37,079 nucleotides of DNA, taken from the NCBI GenBank assembly GCA_947491305.1, contig CANLIL010000027.1, forward strand, positions 1 to 37,079, given 5' to 3'. This DNA is from Flavobacteriales bacterium. GTDB lineage: Bacteria > Bacteroidota > Bacteroidia > Flavobacteriales_D > Crocinitomicaceae. Position 1 is the first letter of the stretch. Each line of letters starts with the position of its first letter. Of this stretch, positions 8,625 to 18,046 are shown one piece after another. The position numbers and the translations under genes are program-made. The notes beneath the pieces are model-generated. The model ran no database searches and had not been told where the DNA came from. It was given only the letters and a program-made list of their open reading frames with translations.

Positions 8625-9125
8625 ATGGAAATTGAAAATAAAGTAGCTAAAAGTGGTTTAATCCAGCTAGATTTAGCTGATTTTAAACCTACGATAGAAA
8701 TTGTTGAAATTGATATCGCAGCACAATTATGGGAAGGATTGATTCTGAAAGAAAAAGATTTTAGAGCGTGGATCAGCACAACTGATTGGTCTATTTATGA
8801 AGGAAAAGCTGTCTGTGTTTATTGTTCTGCAGATGCAATTATTCCAACATGGGCTTATATGTTAGTGGCTTCGAAATTAATAGGAATTGCTGCTGAAACT
8901 GAAATTGGTTCGCGCTTTAACTTAGAAAAATCACTAATAAAAAAAGCCATTCAAGCAATTGACTTAGAAAAATTTATAGAAGGTAAAATAATCATAAAAG
9001 GATGCTCTGATATCGTTGCTCCAGAATTTGCAATGGTAGAACTAATGAAGGTGTTACAACCATCCATAAAAAGTATATTATACGGAGAACCTTGTTCTAC
9101 CGTTCCGATTTATAAGAAAAAATAA
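8625..9125 (+). CDS. DUF2480 family protein
   Basis: 166 residues, soluble, no signal peptide. The segment VCVYCSADAIIPTWAYMLVASKL and the overall length match the DUF2480 family as I recall it, a short Bacteroidota protein of unknown function. A second cysteine pattern (GCSDIVAPEFAMVELMKVL) lies near the C-terminus. It is the last gene of the 6433-9125 unit and faces the GT39-like gene across a 21-base gap. No function is proposed. Confidence 0.82.
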   Translation: MEIENKVAKSGLIQLDLADFKPTIEIVEIDIAAQLWEGLILKEKDFRAWISTTDWSIYEGKAVCVYCSADAIIPTWAYMLVASKLIGIAAETEIGSRFNLEKSLIKKAIQAIDLEKFIEGKIIIKGCSDIVAPEFAMVELMKVLQPSIKSILYGEPCSTVPIYKKK

Positions 9126-9146
9126 TTAACCTTAAATAAAATTACG

Positions 9147-10883
9147 TTATTTTTTAGTTTGCTCACTCACCATCCAATCTGCATTTTTTCTGATTTGAGC
9201 TGAAATATTATTCGAAAAAATTGGCAATTCACTTTTAATGTGATTGTACCAATTTTTATCAAAATAAATCAATTGATAATACCAATCACTACTGTTTTCT
9301 TTCGGACATTTAGATTTATCTCCTTGCTCGATTTTTTGTGTTGGATATTTTTTAATTACGCTATAATTAAACGTACTTACGGTTAAAAATTGGTGAATTA
9401 ATTCAACTTTTAGAAAGACATTCTCCGGAGAATTAAGGTGTAAATATTTTCCAGTATACTCAAACATCTGATCAAATTTAGTGCCGCACTTTAACTGGAT
9501 AATTCCTTTTGGATGCGCTTTCAGAAATGCTGCAGTTCGTGTTAATCGAACGAAACTATCTTCATCTACATTTTCAATAAAAATATGTTTGTTTGGTATT
9601 TTTGATGTGATCGCTAAAAAATAAGTCGTTTCCCAATCAATAAAATCAAGAAGAATTCCAGCAGATTTTTGTTGCACGATAACGTCACTAATTCCATTAA
9701 ACTCTTTGTGTTCTATTTGCGGAATTGCATTGAAATCCGAAAGTGATTGAACCCTGATATCTCTAATAACTTGATGTAAAACAGACTTAGAGGGGGCTAA
9801 TTTTTCAATTTTTAATTGCATCCAAATATAGGAAAGTGGCATCTGAGTAACTACTACTAATACTGAAAAAAAAGCTAATAATCGATTGTTTTTTTTGTTT
9901 GAAAAGAATAAAGCAGTAAATGGAATAGACAGTAACAATAACGAAAGTGAAAATCTATGTTGAAGCAATAAGGTGCCATTATTTGTTTTATATAAGTAGA
10001 AAACAAGCATTACAAAAAAAGGAAGTATCCAAATTATTTTAGTGAAAGAACGTTGATAGATTTTCTTGAAAAAGAAAATTACTAAGCCAATAATCAATAA
10101 TGGAGAAATAGAAAAAAAATAAGAAAATGGGTAAAATAGAGTTCTTTTTAATACTTCAATATTGGTTAAGTTAGCATTATAACGCAAGATGTCTTGGGTG
10201 TTATAAATACCTGTAACACCATAGAAGAAATGTCCATGTGCTGTGAAATTTCCGATCATCCAAAAAAGCGGGAAAAGCAATGCAAAAAACATAAATAAAA
10301 AAGCACTTTTATACTGTTTTTTCAAAATAAAAATAAGCGTAAAAACAGCAATCATTAACCAAAATTCGTAGCGGAAACCAGCTCCTAATGTTGCGAAAAT
10401 ACCAGCATAAACAACGTGTTTGAATTGCTTCGTTTCAAGTGCTTTGGAAACAACATTAAGTGTTAGTGCTAAAAAAAACAAATAAGGTATCTCAGATAAA
10501 ACTTGAAATGAATACCTGAAAAATAATGGATTAAATAGAAATAGTGCAACAGTAAAAAATGCACCTCTCATAGTAAAAACCCTTTTCGTAAAATAATAAA
10601 GCGGTACAGCAGTCAAAACAGAAATCAATATATGAAGGATAACAGGCCCATTTATGCGATTTGAAAATAAAAAAATGGCAATTGCATTCAAATAATGATG
10701 CATTGGTAACCAAACACCTTCTGAAATAATACTAAAATTTTCCAATAAATCTGAGGCAATAAATATGCGAGTAACAGAATCTGCATCAACAATTTGAGTA
10801 TATGGCAAGCATATGAATCGAGCTATTAATGCCAATAAACAGAGTGAAAATAATAATACCTTTTCTTTTTTAGATTGCAACAT
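9147..10883 (-). CDS. GT39-like multispanning glycosyltransferase (ArnT/PMT type)
   Basis: 578 residues with about ten or more predicted membrane helices in the first 370 residues and a soluble C-terminal part. It has GT-C features: after the first helix, the loop QIVDADSVTR carries acidic residues D33 and D35 where ArnT/PMT enzymes have their catalytic aspartate, followed by a family-typical pattern of helices and FNPLFFRYSFQVLSEIPYL. It probably moves a sugar from a lipid-linked donor in the inner membrane to a periplasmic acceptor. Its start overlaps the deacetylase gene by 14 bases, placing it last in the 15623-9147 operon. Donor and acceptor cannot be read from sequence. The 578-residue frame has no defects. 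Confidence 0.8.
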   Translation of the reverse strand: MLQSKKEKVLLFSLCLLALIARFICLPYTQIVDADSVTRIFIASDLLENFSIISEGVWLPMHHYLNAIAIFLFSNRINGPVILHILISVLTAVPLYYFTKRVFTMRGAFFTVALFLFNPLFFRYSFQVLSEIPYLFFLALTLNVVSKALETKQFKHVVYAGIFATLGAGFRYEFWLMIAVFTLIFILKKQYKSAFLFMFFALLFPLFWMIGNFTAHGHFFYGVTGIYNTQDILRYNANLTNIEVLKRTLFYPFSYFFSISPLLIIGLVIFFFKKIYQRSFTKIIWILPFFVMLVFYLYKTNNGTLLLQHRFSLSLLLLSIPFTALFFSNKKNNRLLAFFSVLVVVTQMPLSYIWMQLKIEKLAPSKSVLHQVIRDIRVQSLSDFNAIPQIEHKEFNGISDVIVQQKSAGILLDFIDWETTYFLAITSKIPNKHIFIENVDEDSFVRLTRTAAFLKAHPKGIIQLKCGTKFDQMFEYTGKYLHLNSPENVFLKVELIHQFLTVSTFNYSVIKKYPTQKIEQGDKSKCPKENSSDWYYQLIYFDKNWYNHIKSELPIFSNNISAQIRKNADWMVSEQTKK

Positions 10884-11496
10884 GGTCAGTTATTTTAAGA
10901 AAACGTAAATTTTTGGAACGTATGATTTCAATTACTTCTGGCAATAGTTCTTTCAGGCGGTCTTTTGTCTTTTTGTTGTCATGAAACACTAAAATATCTC
11001 CCGCTTTAATGTGTTTTTTAGCTTTATCCAAAATCGTTTCTATTGAAACAGTTCGATCGTAATCATAAGACAGCCAAGTCCACATTACAATCGTAAATTT
11101 CTTCTTTAAATAGGCTGTTTGTTTGGGGGTAATTCTTCCGTATGGCGGTCTAAATAATCGTGAGTGAATTAATTCCTGCGCATGTTCAACGGATGTTATG
11201 TAATTCTCGAAACTTGTATGTGTCCCTTTATTGTGCTGCATGGTATGGTTACCAACTTGATGTCCTTCAGCAAGCATACGTTGATAAATATCTGGGTGAT
11301 TTTTTACGTTTTGACCGACACAAAAAAATGTAGCTTTTAACCCTTTTTCTTTTAACACATCAAGAACCCATGGTGTGATTTCTGGATCTGGACCATCGTC
11401 AAACGTCAAATAAACAACAGGAAGTTTGTTCGAAAAACCCCACGTTTTCTTTGGAAAGATCCATTTAGAAAAACGTGGGGTCTTATATATTTTCAT
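10870..11496 (-). CDS. Polysaccharide deacetylase (NodB domain)
   Basis: 208 residues that are nearly all NodB domain of carbohydrate esterase family 4. All motifs are present: TFDDGP with D33 and metal D34, GNHTMQH with metal H84 and H88, RPPYG at 116-120, the MWTWLSYDYD segment and DILVFHD with H172. These enzymes remove N-acetyl groups from GlcNAc-containing glycans. There is no clear signal peptide, so a cytoplasmic or membrane-associated location is possible. It starts eight bases after the GT117 stop and overlaps the GT39-like gene, so the three are translated together. The context points to envelope glycan or lipid-linked sugar modification rather than chitin breakdown (inference). Confidence 0.92.
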   Translation of the reverse strand: MKIYKTPRFSKWIFPKKTWGFSNKLPVVYLTFDDGPDPEITPWVLDVLKEKGLKATFFCVGQNVKNHPDIYQRMLAEGHQVGNHTMQHNKGTHTSFENYITSVEHAQELIHSRLFRPPYGRITPKQTAYLKKKFTIVMWTWLSYDYDRTVSIETILDKAKKHIKAGDILVFHDNKKTKDRLKELLPEVIEIIRSKNLRFLKITDHVAI

Positions 11497-11504
11497 TCAG
11501 GGTT

Positions 11505-14500
11505 TTATTGAATTACTGAATCACCCGTTGGCATTTGTTGCATCATTTGCTGCACATTCATTGGCGCTCCGTTTGATGCTGCTGGTGCTGGTTTTCCTTT
11601 TTTCAAACCATATTGCACCGCTATTGCGTCTAAGTAATCTTTTAGAGCAAACAAACGATTAGCATATTTTCCAGCACTTGATCCTGGTCGTGTACTTTCG
11701 CCATTATCAGCAGCTAATTCTTCCAATCCTCTATATATTTCAGGGAACACAGACGTATACAATTCTTTGATTTTAGCTTGCGTACGTTTTGCCAATGCAC
11801 TATTTTGACTTCCGAATTCCTGGTCAATTGCTGTTAAATGCAAGTTAAAATAAGCATCTAATGCTGCATACAAATCTTTTGTATTATCCGGATTTGATGC
11901 AATTGCTGGAGTCGTTTTAGCAAAATAATTTAGTGTTGATTCTAAATGATTTGCGACAATTAATCCCAATTTTTCAGCTTCCGCTTTTTTACCTGCTTTG
12001 AATAATATTTTTACATAATCGTGTAAAATACCATCTTTGTATGCATTTAATTCAGCACCACCATTGTTGTACTTCGTTCTGGTGTCAGCTTGCGGTTCAC
12101 CGTAATCAATTACAACATCCGCAGGCATTACTTTCAACGAATGCATAATTAATTTCGCCGCTTTTGATTTATATGAAGCAATTCTACCATCTGCGCCAGT
12201 CAACGATTTCTCCAAACTAGTTGCACGGTCATTTTGACCAGCTTTGCGCATCAACGGTAAGTTAATTTTGCTATTCTCAACAGTTGCAGCCTCTTGTTCT
12301 GCTTTTGAAATGTAATAATCAGCTAACGCAGCAAAATGCATTCTGTATTGAGATGTATGACGTCGTGTGTAATAATCCGTTAAAACTTTTGGATTTGACA
12401 TCGCACCATAATGGTATGTTGACATTAAATTGGTGTACATTTTATCTGAGAAATGATTGTTTAAATCTTTCAAAGGAGACAATTCGTATGCCAAGCCATT
12501 TTGCTTCACATATCCTTTCATGTACAAGGAAATTGAAACATCTGATCCGCCAGGACTAGAAAAATAAATTCCACGTTTCCAGTCATTATTTGCGATAATA
12601 TCCAACATCATTACTTGTTCTCTTGTTAAGGCTCGTTCTTCAAAATTAAATTTCAATTCATTCAAACATGCATTCTTTTGAGCAGCTGTAATGATTCCAG
12701 ATTTTACTGCATTTTCTTTATTCACTGGTAAAACAAATCCTGTTGTCGGGAAAATACGCACTTTGTTTTGCCCATCAAACGATACGATATTTTTATCATC
12801 TCGCACAAAACTCATTGCTTCTTTTATGTTTGCAAAATCCCAAGGTTTTTCAAATTCCATGATTAAATTTTGGAATTCTTGTGCTTTTCCTTCAGGGAAA
12901 GTTACGACACCACTTTGAACACTTGACAACAATTCGAATGCTGCAGCGTATTTTTTATAAATTGTTTCAACAATATCTTTTCCAGTATTACTTCCTAAAT
13001 CTGTTTTCAATTCTTCTACTCTTCCAGCAACATTTGGCTGAGTTGAAGAAACACCTGCTAACATGGTCGAAGCTTGAATGTTAAAGTTATTGATTGAATT
13101 GGCAACCAATGCTTGATTACTTTTAACACGCATTGTGATCACTTTATTCAATACCTCTTCACCAGCATTCAAATAGAACATTTCAAATAAATTCGAAAAG
13201 ACAACTTGATCTGTACTTCCTGCAAACATCAAAATTTGATCTTCCGTAAATTTAATTGGCAATGGGTCTGAATCGTACGCACGCATTTTCATTTGGTCTG
13301 TGTACCAATCTGTTTGCATCAACGAAAGGTTACAAACTCTTACATCTGTTCTTTTCTCTTCCACTTCTTGCAAATACCATAATGGGAAAGTATCGTTGTC
13401 CCCATTTGTGAATAAAATACCATTATTCTCACAAGATTCTAGGTAATTGTATGCAAGATCGTGTGCGGAGGTTTTTAAAGAACGATTATGGTCGTCATAC
13501 CCTTGCATTCCCATAATTATTGGAACAAACAAACCCAATCCTCCTGCTAAAACTGCGCCATATGAATCATTTTTCAATTGCTTTCTTAGCAGCATCATTA
13601 GACCTAAAAGTGTGATTATTATTCCAGAAATTATAAGCCATGATACAGTTGTTGGCATTCCTACTTCAGCACCTAAATCGGCAAAGAAAAATAGCACCAA
13701 TCCACCCAATAGTAAATAAATAACTTTCATGAAATCTGCCTTTTTAAAGCGCATGAATGCATCATATAATCCATAAATTCCAATTCCAATCCACATTGCG
13801 AAGAAGTAAAACGAACCAGCCAAAGCATAATCACGTTCTCTTGGCTCAAAAGGTTTTGGATTTAGGTATACAATAATTGCAACACCTGTAAATAAGAAGG
13901 CTAAAAACAATACAAATGCATCTTTTGGTGCTCTGTAAAAATGGAAAAACAAACCTATTAGTCCTAAAATTAAAGGCAAATAATAGAATTTATTATTTGC
14001 TGGATTGTTGGTTGTATAATCAGGCGCATTTGATTGATCTCCTAAACGGTCATTATCAATGGCTGAAATTCCTGAAATCCAGTTTCCTCGCATATTATCT
14101 CCATGACCTTGAATGTCATTTTGTCGACCCGCAAAGTTCCACATGAAATAACGCCAGTACATCCAATCAACTTGATAAGACAAGAAGAATCGTAAGTTCT
14201 CACCTGCTGTGGGTAAACGTTTGCCGTCTTTCCCTTTTTCAGTGCTGGCATCATCATTTGCATCGTAGCCAGACCATTTAGCATATCCATCAATACGTTG
14301 TTGTTCTTGGTTCCAATACATTCTTGGGAAAAACATAGTTTGAGCATACGTTGGAACAGCATTTATTCGTTCAGTTTCATTAGACTCAAAGTACTTTTCT
14401 TCAACTGAACCTCCATTATCAGCAGCATATTTTCTAGCTCTTGCTTCATCTTTAAACGCTTTTAATGTTGCTTCTCCTTTCGTAACAACAAATCTTCTTA

Positions 14501-15623
14501 ACAAGAATGGAGAACGATCATCCCAAAGTTCTCGTTCATTTTCTGTAGAATTCCATGCAGGACCAAATAACAAAGGAGCAGAGCCATATTGTTCACGTTT
14601 TAAATAAGCATGCAAGGTCACTAAGTTTTCAGGATCGTTTTCATCCAAAGGTGTATTTGCATTTGAACGAATAACAATTACTGCAAATGAACCGTATCCA
14701 ATTAGCAAGAAAATCAAGCCCATAATAGCATTGTACAAGATCGTTTTGCCTTTTTTACGCGCAAATCGAATACCCCAAACCAATGCAATTATTAGTGCGC
14801 TAAAAAAGAAGATTGTTCCAGCAAAAAATGGCAAACCTAATGTATTTACAAATGCAATTTCAAATGAAGATGCTAATGAAATTGAACCTGGAATAACTGC
14901 TTCTTGAATAAATCCAAGAATAAATACTGATAATATTCCTGTTAATAAAATTCCTTTTAAATCGCTGACTTCTTTGTGTCGGAAATAAATAACGAAGCTA
15001 ATTGCTGGTACAACAAGGATTCCCAATAAATGGACTCCAATTGCCAAACCTAATAAAAACATGATTAGCAATAACCAGCGATTAGGCGCATAATCAGCAG
15101 ATAACATGCCATGTTTGATGGCCGCCATTTCCTCATCCCATTTAAGAATTGCCCAAAAAATGACCGCTGTAAACAAAGATGACATGGCGTAAACCTCGCC
15201 CTCTACAGCTGAAAACCAAAATGATTCTGAAAAAGCATAGGCTAAAGAACCAATAAATCCACTCGCTAATATTGCAATAGTATCTGATTTAGATGGTTCA
15301 TCTTTTCCTTTAACAGTTATTTTTTTTACTAAAATGGTGATTGACCAAAACATGAACAAGATTGTCAAAGAACTTGAAACTGCTGATAATCGATTGATCC
15401 AAATGGCAACATTTTCTGGTTCAGCAAAAAATGAAAACAATCTTCCTAAAATCATAAATAATGGTGCGCCTGGAGGATGTCCTACTTCTAATTTATATGC
15501 AGCAGTTATGTATTCACCACAATCCCATAAACTTACTGTATCTTCAATTGTCATGAAGTAAACAATGGTTGCAATTAAAAATACAAACCAACCAAGATAT
15601 ACGTTCAATTTTTTGTAATTCAT
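11505..15623 (-). CDS. DUF2723 / GT117 membrane glycosyltransferase (TMEM260-like)
   Basis: 1372 residues. The N-terminal part has a series of membrane helices and matches DUF2723: after helix 1 the loop reads DTVSLWDCGEYITAAYKLEVG with D34 and E37, followed by GHPPGAPLFMILGRLF. DUF2723 is CAZy family GT117, related to TMEM260, a protein O-mannosyltransferase. Further helices cluster at about 530-720. A long soluble part follows, including a GDNDTFPLWY motif near 760-790 and an alpha-helical C-terminal region ending in a low-complexity Gln/Met tail. It leads a three-gene operon with the deacetylase and GT39-like genes. The likely role is transfer of sugar to exported proteins; sugar and targets are unknown. 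Confidence 0.9.
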   Translation of the reverse strand: MNYKKLNVYLGWFVFLIATIVYFMTIEDTVSLWDCGEYITAAYKLEVGHPPGAPLFMILGRLFSFFAEPENVAIWINRLSAVSSSLTILFMFWSITILVKKITVKGKDEPSKSDTIAILASGFIGSLAYAFSESFWFSAVEGEVYAMSSLFTAVIFWAILKWDEEMAAIKHGMLSADYAPNRWLLLIMFLLGLAIGVHLLGILVVPAISFVIYFRHKEVSDLKGILLTGILSVFILGFIQEAVIPGSISLASSFEIAFVNTLGLPFFAGTIFFFSALIIALVWGIRFARKKGKTILYNAIMGLIFLLIGYGSFAVIVIRSNANTPLDENDPENLVTLHAYLKREQYGSAPLLFGPAWNSTENERELWDDRSPFLLRRFVVTKGEATLKAFKDEARARKYAADNGGSVEEKYFESNETERINAVPTYAQTMFFPRMYWNQEQQRIDGYAKWSGYDANDDASTEKGKDGKRLPTAGENLRFFLSYQVDWMYWRYFMWNFAGRQNDIQGHGDNMRGNWISGISAIDNDRLGDQSNAPDYTTNNPANNKFYYLPLILGLIGLFFHFYRAPKDAFVLFLAFLFTGVAIIVYLNPKPFEPRERDYALAGSFYFFAMWIGIGIYGLYDAFMRFKKADFMKVIYLLLGGLVLFFFADLGAEVGMPTTVSWLIISGIIITLLGLMMLLRKQLKNDSYGAVLAGGLGLFVPIIMGMQGYDDHNRSLKTSAHDLAYNYLESCENNGILFTNGDNDTFPLWYLQEVEEKRTDVRVCNLSLMQTDWYTDQMKMRAYDSDPLPIKFTEDQILMFAGSTDQVVFSNLFEMFYLNAGEEVLNKVITMRVKSNQALVANSINNFNIQASTMLAGVSSTQPNVAGRVEELKTDLGSNTGKDIVETIYKKYAAAFELLSSVQSGVVTFPEGKAQEFQNLIMEFEKPWDFANIKEAMSFVRDDKNIVSFDGQNKVRIFPTTGFVLPVNKENAVKSGIITAAQKNACLNELKFNFEERALTREQVMMLDIIANNDWKRGIYFSSPGGSDVSISLYMKGYVKQNGLAYELSPLKDLNNHFSDKMYTNLMSTYHYGAMSNPKVLTDYYTRRHTSQYRMHFAALADYYISKAEQEAATVENSKINLPLMRKAGQNDRATSLEKSLTGADGRIASYKSKAAKLIMHSLKVMPADVVIDYGEPQADTRTKYNNGGAELNAYKDGILHDYVKILFKAGKKAEAEKLGLIVANHLESTLNYFAKTTPAIASNPDNTKDLYAALDAYFNLHLTAIDQEFGSQNSALAKRTQAKIKELYTSVFPEIYRGLEELAADNGESTRPGSSAGKYANRLFALKDYLDAIAVQYGLKKGKPAPAASNGAPMNVQQMMQQMPTGDSVIQ

Positions 15624-15686
15624 GTTTTATTTTTTAAAGTTATCGTCAAAAATGAAAGCTATTTTTTTTGTAGCGATGCGAATTTA

Positions 15687-15718
15687 AAAATATATCTGCA
15701 CCTTTCCTTATTATTCAA
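15687..15718 (-). promoter_or_regulatory. Possible promoter of the GT117 operon
   Basis: On the minus strand a TTG (15716-15718) is followed after 21 bases by TATATTTT (15687-15694), seven of eight matches to TAnnTTTG. It would give a leader of about 55-60 bases before the ATG at 15623. Confidence 0.4.
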
Positions 15719-15811
15719 TGTGAAAAAATGATAAAAAGTAAAATTTTATTCTTGAACGAAAAAAATAATTAAACTTTTTCCGATTTTTTCGTTAAAATTA
15801 ATTTTTGTTAT

Positions 15812-15819
15812 TATATTTG
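15812..15819 (+). promoter_or_regulatory. -7 box of the tRNA-Gln gene
   Basis: TATATTTG, a perfect TAnnTTTG match, ends 11 bases before the mature tRNA. The -33 region is only T-rich (TTTTTTC about 21 bases upstream) rather than a clean TTTG. Confidence 0.5.
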
Positions 15820-15830
15820 CACCCACAAAA

Positions 15831-15903
15831 TGGCCCATGGTGTAACTGGCAACACGTCGGTTTTTGGTACCGAAGAGTCTAGGTTCGAGCCCTAGTGGGC
15901 CAA
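15831..15903 (+). tRNA. tRNA-Gln (anticodon UUG)
   Basis: A 73-base cloverleaf folds by eye. The acceptor stem is TGGCCCA/TGGGCCA with discriminator A; the D arm is GTGT/ACAC; the anticodon stem is TCGGT/ACCGA around loop TTTTGGT, giving anticodon TTG (UUG); the T arm is CTAGG/CCTAG around TTCGAGC. It has the U1-A72 pair typical of bacterial tRNA-Gln. CCA is not encoded. A terminator follows at once. Confidence 0.96.
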
Positions 15904-15914
15904 CTCTTAAAAAC

Positions 15915-15944
15915 AAAAAAAGCTTCTAATTAGAAGCTTTTTTT
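15915..15944. terminator. Bidirectional palindromic terminator between tRNA-Gln and nfu
   Basis: A perfect 30-base palindrome: seven As, then GCTTCTAATTAGAAGC, then seven Ts, so that either strand forms a hairpin followed by a U tract. It lies 11 bases after the tRNA and 16 bases before the stop codon of the converging NifU-like gene, and can end both transcripts. Confidence 0.85.
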
Positions 15945-15960
15945 ATGAAATTATTTTTAG

Positions 15961-16221
15961 TTAATCGATTGTTTGCAGGTTAATTGCCTCCACCCCTTTT
16001 ACTTCTGGTGTAGAACTTTTAAGCGCCTCTTGTAAACCAGCTTTCAAAGTCATTACACTCATAGAACAATCACTGCAGGCTCCTAGTAAACGAACACGAA
16101 CAATTCCATCCTCAGTAATATCAACTAATTCCATATCTCCACCATCGTCATGTAAAAAAGGACGAAATTGTTCAATCGCTAAAATTACTTTTTCAAGTAC
16201 TAATTCTTTTTCTGATTTCAT
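15961..16221 (-). CDS. NifU-like C-terminal domain protein (Nfu iron-sulfur carrier)
   Basis: An 86-residue stand-alone Nfu domain. It starts EKVILAIEQFRPFLHDDGGD and carries the iron-sulfur binding CxxC as C49 and C52 in LLGACSDCSMS. Nfu proteins hold and hand over a 4Fe-4S cluster to client enzymes, working as dimers. It begins one base after the mrp stop, so the two are clearly co-transcribed. The length fits the minimal Nfu type without the degenerate A-type domain seen in E. coli NfuA. The call is firm; the client enzymes are unknown, though LipA is a plausible one. Confidence 0.93.
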   Translation of the reverse strand: MKSEKELVLEKVILAIEQFRPFLHDDGGDMELVDITEDGIVRVRLLGACSDCSMSVMTLKAGLQEALKSSTPEVKGVEAINLQTID

Positions 16222-16222
16222 C

Positions 16223-17308
16223 TTACTTTTTTTTTACTGCTTTCACTTTTTCGATAAATGTTGAAACTATTTCATCAAATGCATGAGCTATAGGCGTATT
16301 TTCTTGGAAAACTGCTGGTCGACCTAAATCGCCTGCTTCACGAACACTTTGAACCAACGGGATGTGACCTAAAAAAGGGACATTCATTCCTTCTGCTAAA
16401 TTTTTAGCACCATCTCTACCGAAAATATAATACTTGTTTTCTGGCAATTCTAAGGGTGTAAACCAAGCCATATTTTCTAAAATCCCTGCTACTGGAACGT
16501 TAATCGATTCCATTTGGAACATATTTACGCCTCTTCTTGCATCAGCTAATGCTACTTCTTGAGGCGTTGAAACGATTACCACACAATCTAAGGGAACAGT
16601 TTGTACCAGCGATAAATGTATATCGCCTGTTCCTGGTGGTAAATCAATTAATAAATAATCTAACTCACCCCAATAAGCATCTGTAAATAATTGGGTTAAC
16701 GCTTTTGCTGCCATTGGACCTCTCCAAACAACAGCATTATCTTGTTCTGTAAAAAATCCAATTGATAAAATCTTAATACCATAGCTCATTACTGGATTAA
16801 TCATTGCCGTACCCTCTACATCAATCATTTCAGGTCGCTCTTTGACAACGTCAAACATGGTTGGCATAGAAGGCCCATAAATATCCGCATCTACAATGCC
16901 GACTCTGTATCCAGCTTTCGCTAAACCTCCCGCTAAATTTGCAGTAACTGTTGATTTTCCAACACCGCCTTTTCCGGAGGCAATTGCAACGATGTTTTTA
17001 ACATCTGGCAAAATTTTACGTCTAACCTTCTGAGCTTCTGCAGGAATCCCTTTTACTTCGCATGAAACTGAAATATCTTTACCAAACACTCTCTTCAAAT
17101 TGAAGGCAACTGCTTCTTGCATTCGCTTTCTAGCGTGCAATGCAGGATTAGAGACATTGACAACAACTTCAATTGAATTTGCTGAAAATTGTATATCTTC
17201 CACTAAATTTAGTGAAACGATGTCTTTTTTTAAATCAGGTTCAATTATTGTACCTAAGACATTCATTATTTGTTCGCGATCTATTACCATCGCAACAAAA
17301 TTAATCAA
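16223..17308 (-). CDS. mrp: Mrp/NBP35 family P-loop ATPase, iron-sulfur carrier
   Basis: 361 residues. The first 90 or so are a MIP18/DUF59 domain (IIEPDLKKDIVSLNLV...). An ApbC/Mrp ATPase follows, with deviant Walker A SGKGGVGKST at 111-120, the switch regions DADIYGPSMP and LLIDLPPGTGD, and a later GRDGAKNLAE. Mrp proteins bind and transfer iron-sulfur clusters. The CxxC found in many homologues is absent: the equivalent region reads ENMAWFTPLELPENKYYIFG, which I recall as usual for Bacteroidota. The ATG used gives MINFVAMVIDREQ; a second ATG at 17290 (MVIDREQIM) may be the true start. It is paired with nfu one base downstream. Confidence 0.94.
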   Translation of the reverse strand: MINFVAMVIDREQIMNVLGTIIEPDLKKDIVSLNLVEDIQFSANSIEVVVNVSNPALHARKRMQEAVAFNLKRVFGKDISVSCEVKGIPAEAQKVRRKILPDVKNIVAIASGKGGVGKSTVTANLAGGLAKAGYRVGIVDADIYGPSMPTMFDVVKERPEMIDVEGTAMINPVMSYGIKILSIGFFTEQDNAVVWRGPMAAKALTQLFTDAYWGELDYLLIDLPPGTGDIHLSLVQTVPLDCVVIVSTPQEVALADARRGVNMFQMESINVPVAGILENMAWFTPLELPENKYYIFGRDGAKNLAEGMNVPFLGHIPLVQSVREAGDLGRPAVFQENTPIAHAFDEIVSTFIEKVKAVKKK

Positions 17309-17338
17309 AAGAAAATGAAAGAATGAATAAAATGAATT

Positions 17339-17932
17339 TTATTGTTTTGTTTTTAAAGGTTTAAATGATTTAATTGATTTAGCAATCCAACGGACCATTT
17401 CTTGAGAATTCCCATCATCAGAATTTCGTAACTCGTAATTTATCCCATCAATTAATTTTTCAGCATAAACGTGAAAACTTACATGTTCAACACCAACTTT
17501 TGACGAGGCATTGTTTACACCTTTTACTTTTAATTTTTTTTGATAAACAATGATATTTTTCTCATTTACCAGGTATTTAATTTCAAACCAATTTTTATTT
17601 TTTAATTCTTTTTTCTTTTCTGAAACCAAGTTTTTATTGTTCCCAAAATCTTCTATATGAATTAGAAATTTTTCTCCAATTAATAGATCCCATCTAAAAT
17701 CATTTTCACTATGGTTTATTTGAACTTCTGTTGATGACCCAATATCTGCTGTTTCATCAGGCACCATTATTATAGCGGGTAAGTCATATTTTTGAAGATG
17801 TATTCCTTTGTATTCGTAATAGTCATTGTCAAAATAAGTGCTTACTTGACTTTTTTCATCTGTTGTAATGTGGCACGACGCTAAAACAACTAACGAAAAC
17901 AAAAGAAATAATAAAAAATGTTTTAAGTACAT
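17339..17932 (-). CDS. Lipoprotein of unknown function
   Basis: 197 residues from the ATG at 17930-17932. The signal peptide MYLKHFLLFLLFSLVVLASC has a lipobox with C20. The frame is open for 21 more residues upstream (to 17995), but that would hide the signal peptide, so the shorter start was chosen. The mature part is charged and beta-rich, with an EYKGIHLQKYDLPAIIMVPD segment and a helical C-terminus (WIAKSIKSFKPL). I do not recognise a family. It ends 30 bases before mrp on the same strand and may be co-transcribed, though its function need not be related. A surface or periplasmic membrane-anchored location is likely. Confidence 0.7.
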   Translation of the reverse strand: MYLKHFLLFLLFSLVVLASCHITTDEKSQVSTYFDNDYYEYKGIHLQKYDLPAIIMVPDETADIGSSTEVQINHSENDFRWDLLIGEKFLIHIEDFGNNKNLVSEKKKELKNKNWFEIKYLVNEKNIIVYQKKLKVKGVNNASSKVGVEHVSFHVYAEKLIDGINYELRNSDDGNSQEMVRWIAKSIKSFKPLKTKQ

Positions 17933-18046
17933 GAGCTTTTTAATAGAGTTGTTCTGTTTAAAATACGCATTTTTGCAAAATAAAGTTACGTTCAATTAAA
18001 CAATTATTCAATTTAAGTGTTAAAAAGAGTATATAATCATTTATAA

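Noticed and set aside
9117-9155. AAAAAATAA / TTATTTTTT inverted repeat between the DUF2480 and GT39-like genes
   Set aside because: The stem is only A-T pairs with a 21-base loop, so it is too weak to call as a terminator.
14042-14362. 106-codon minus-strand frame
   Set aside because: It lies wholly inside the GT117 gene in a different frame and has no protein-like features.
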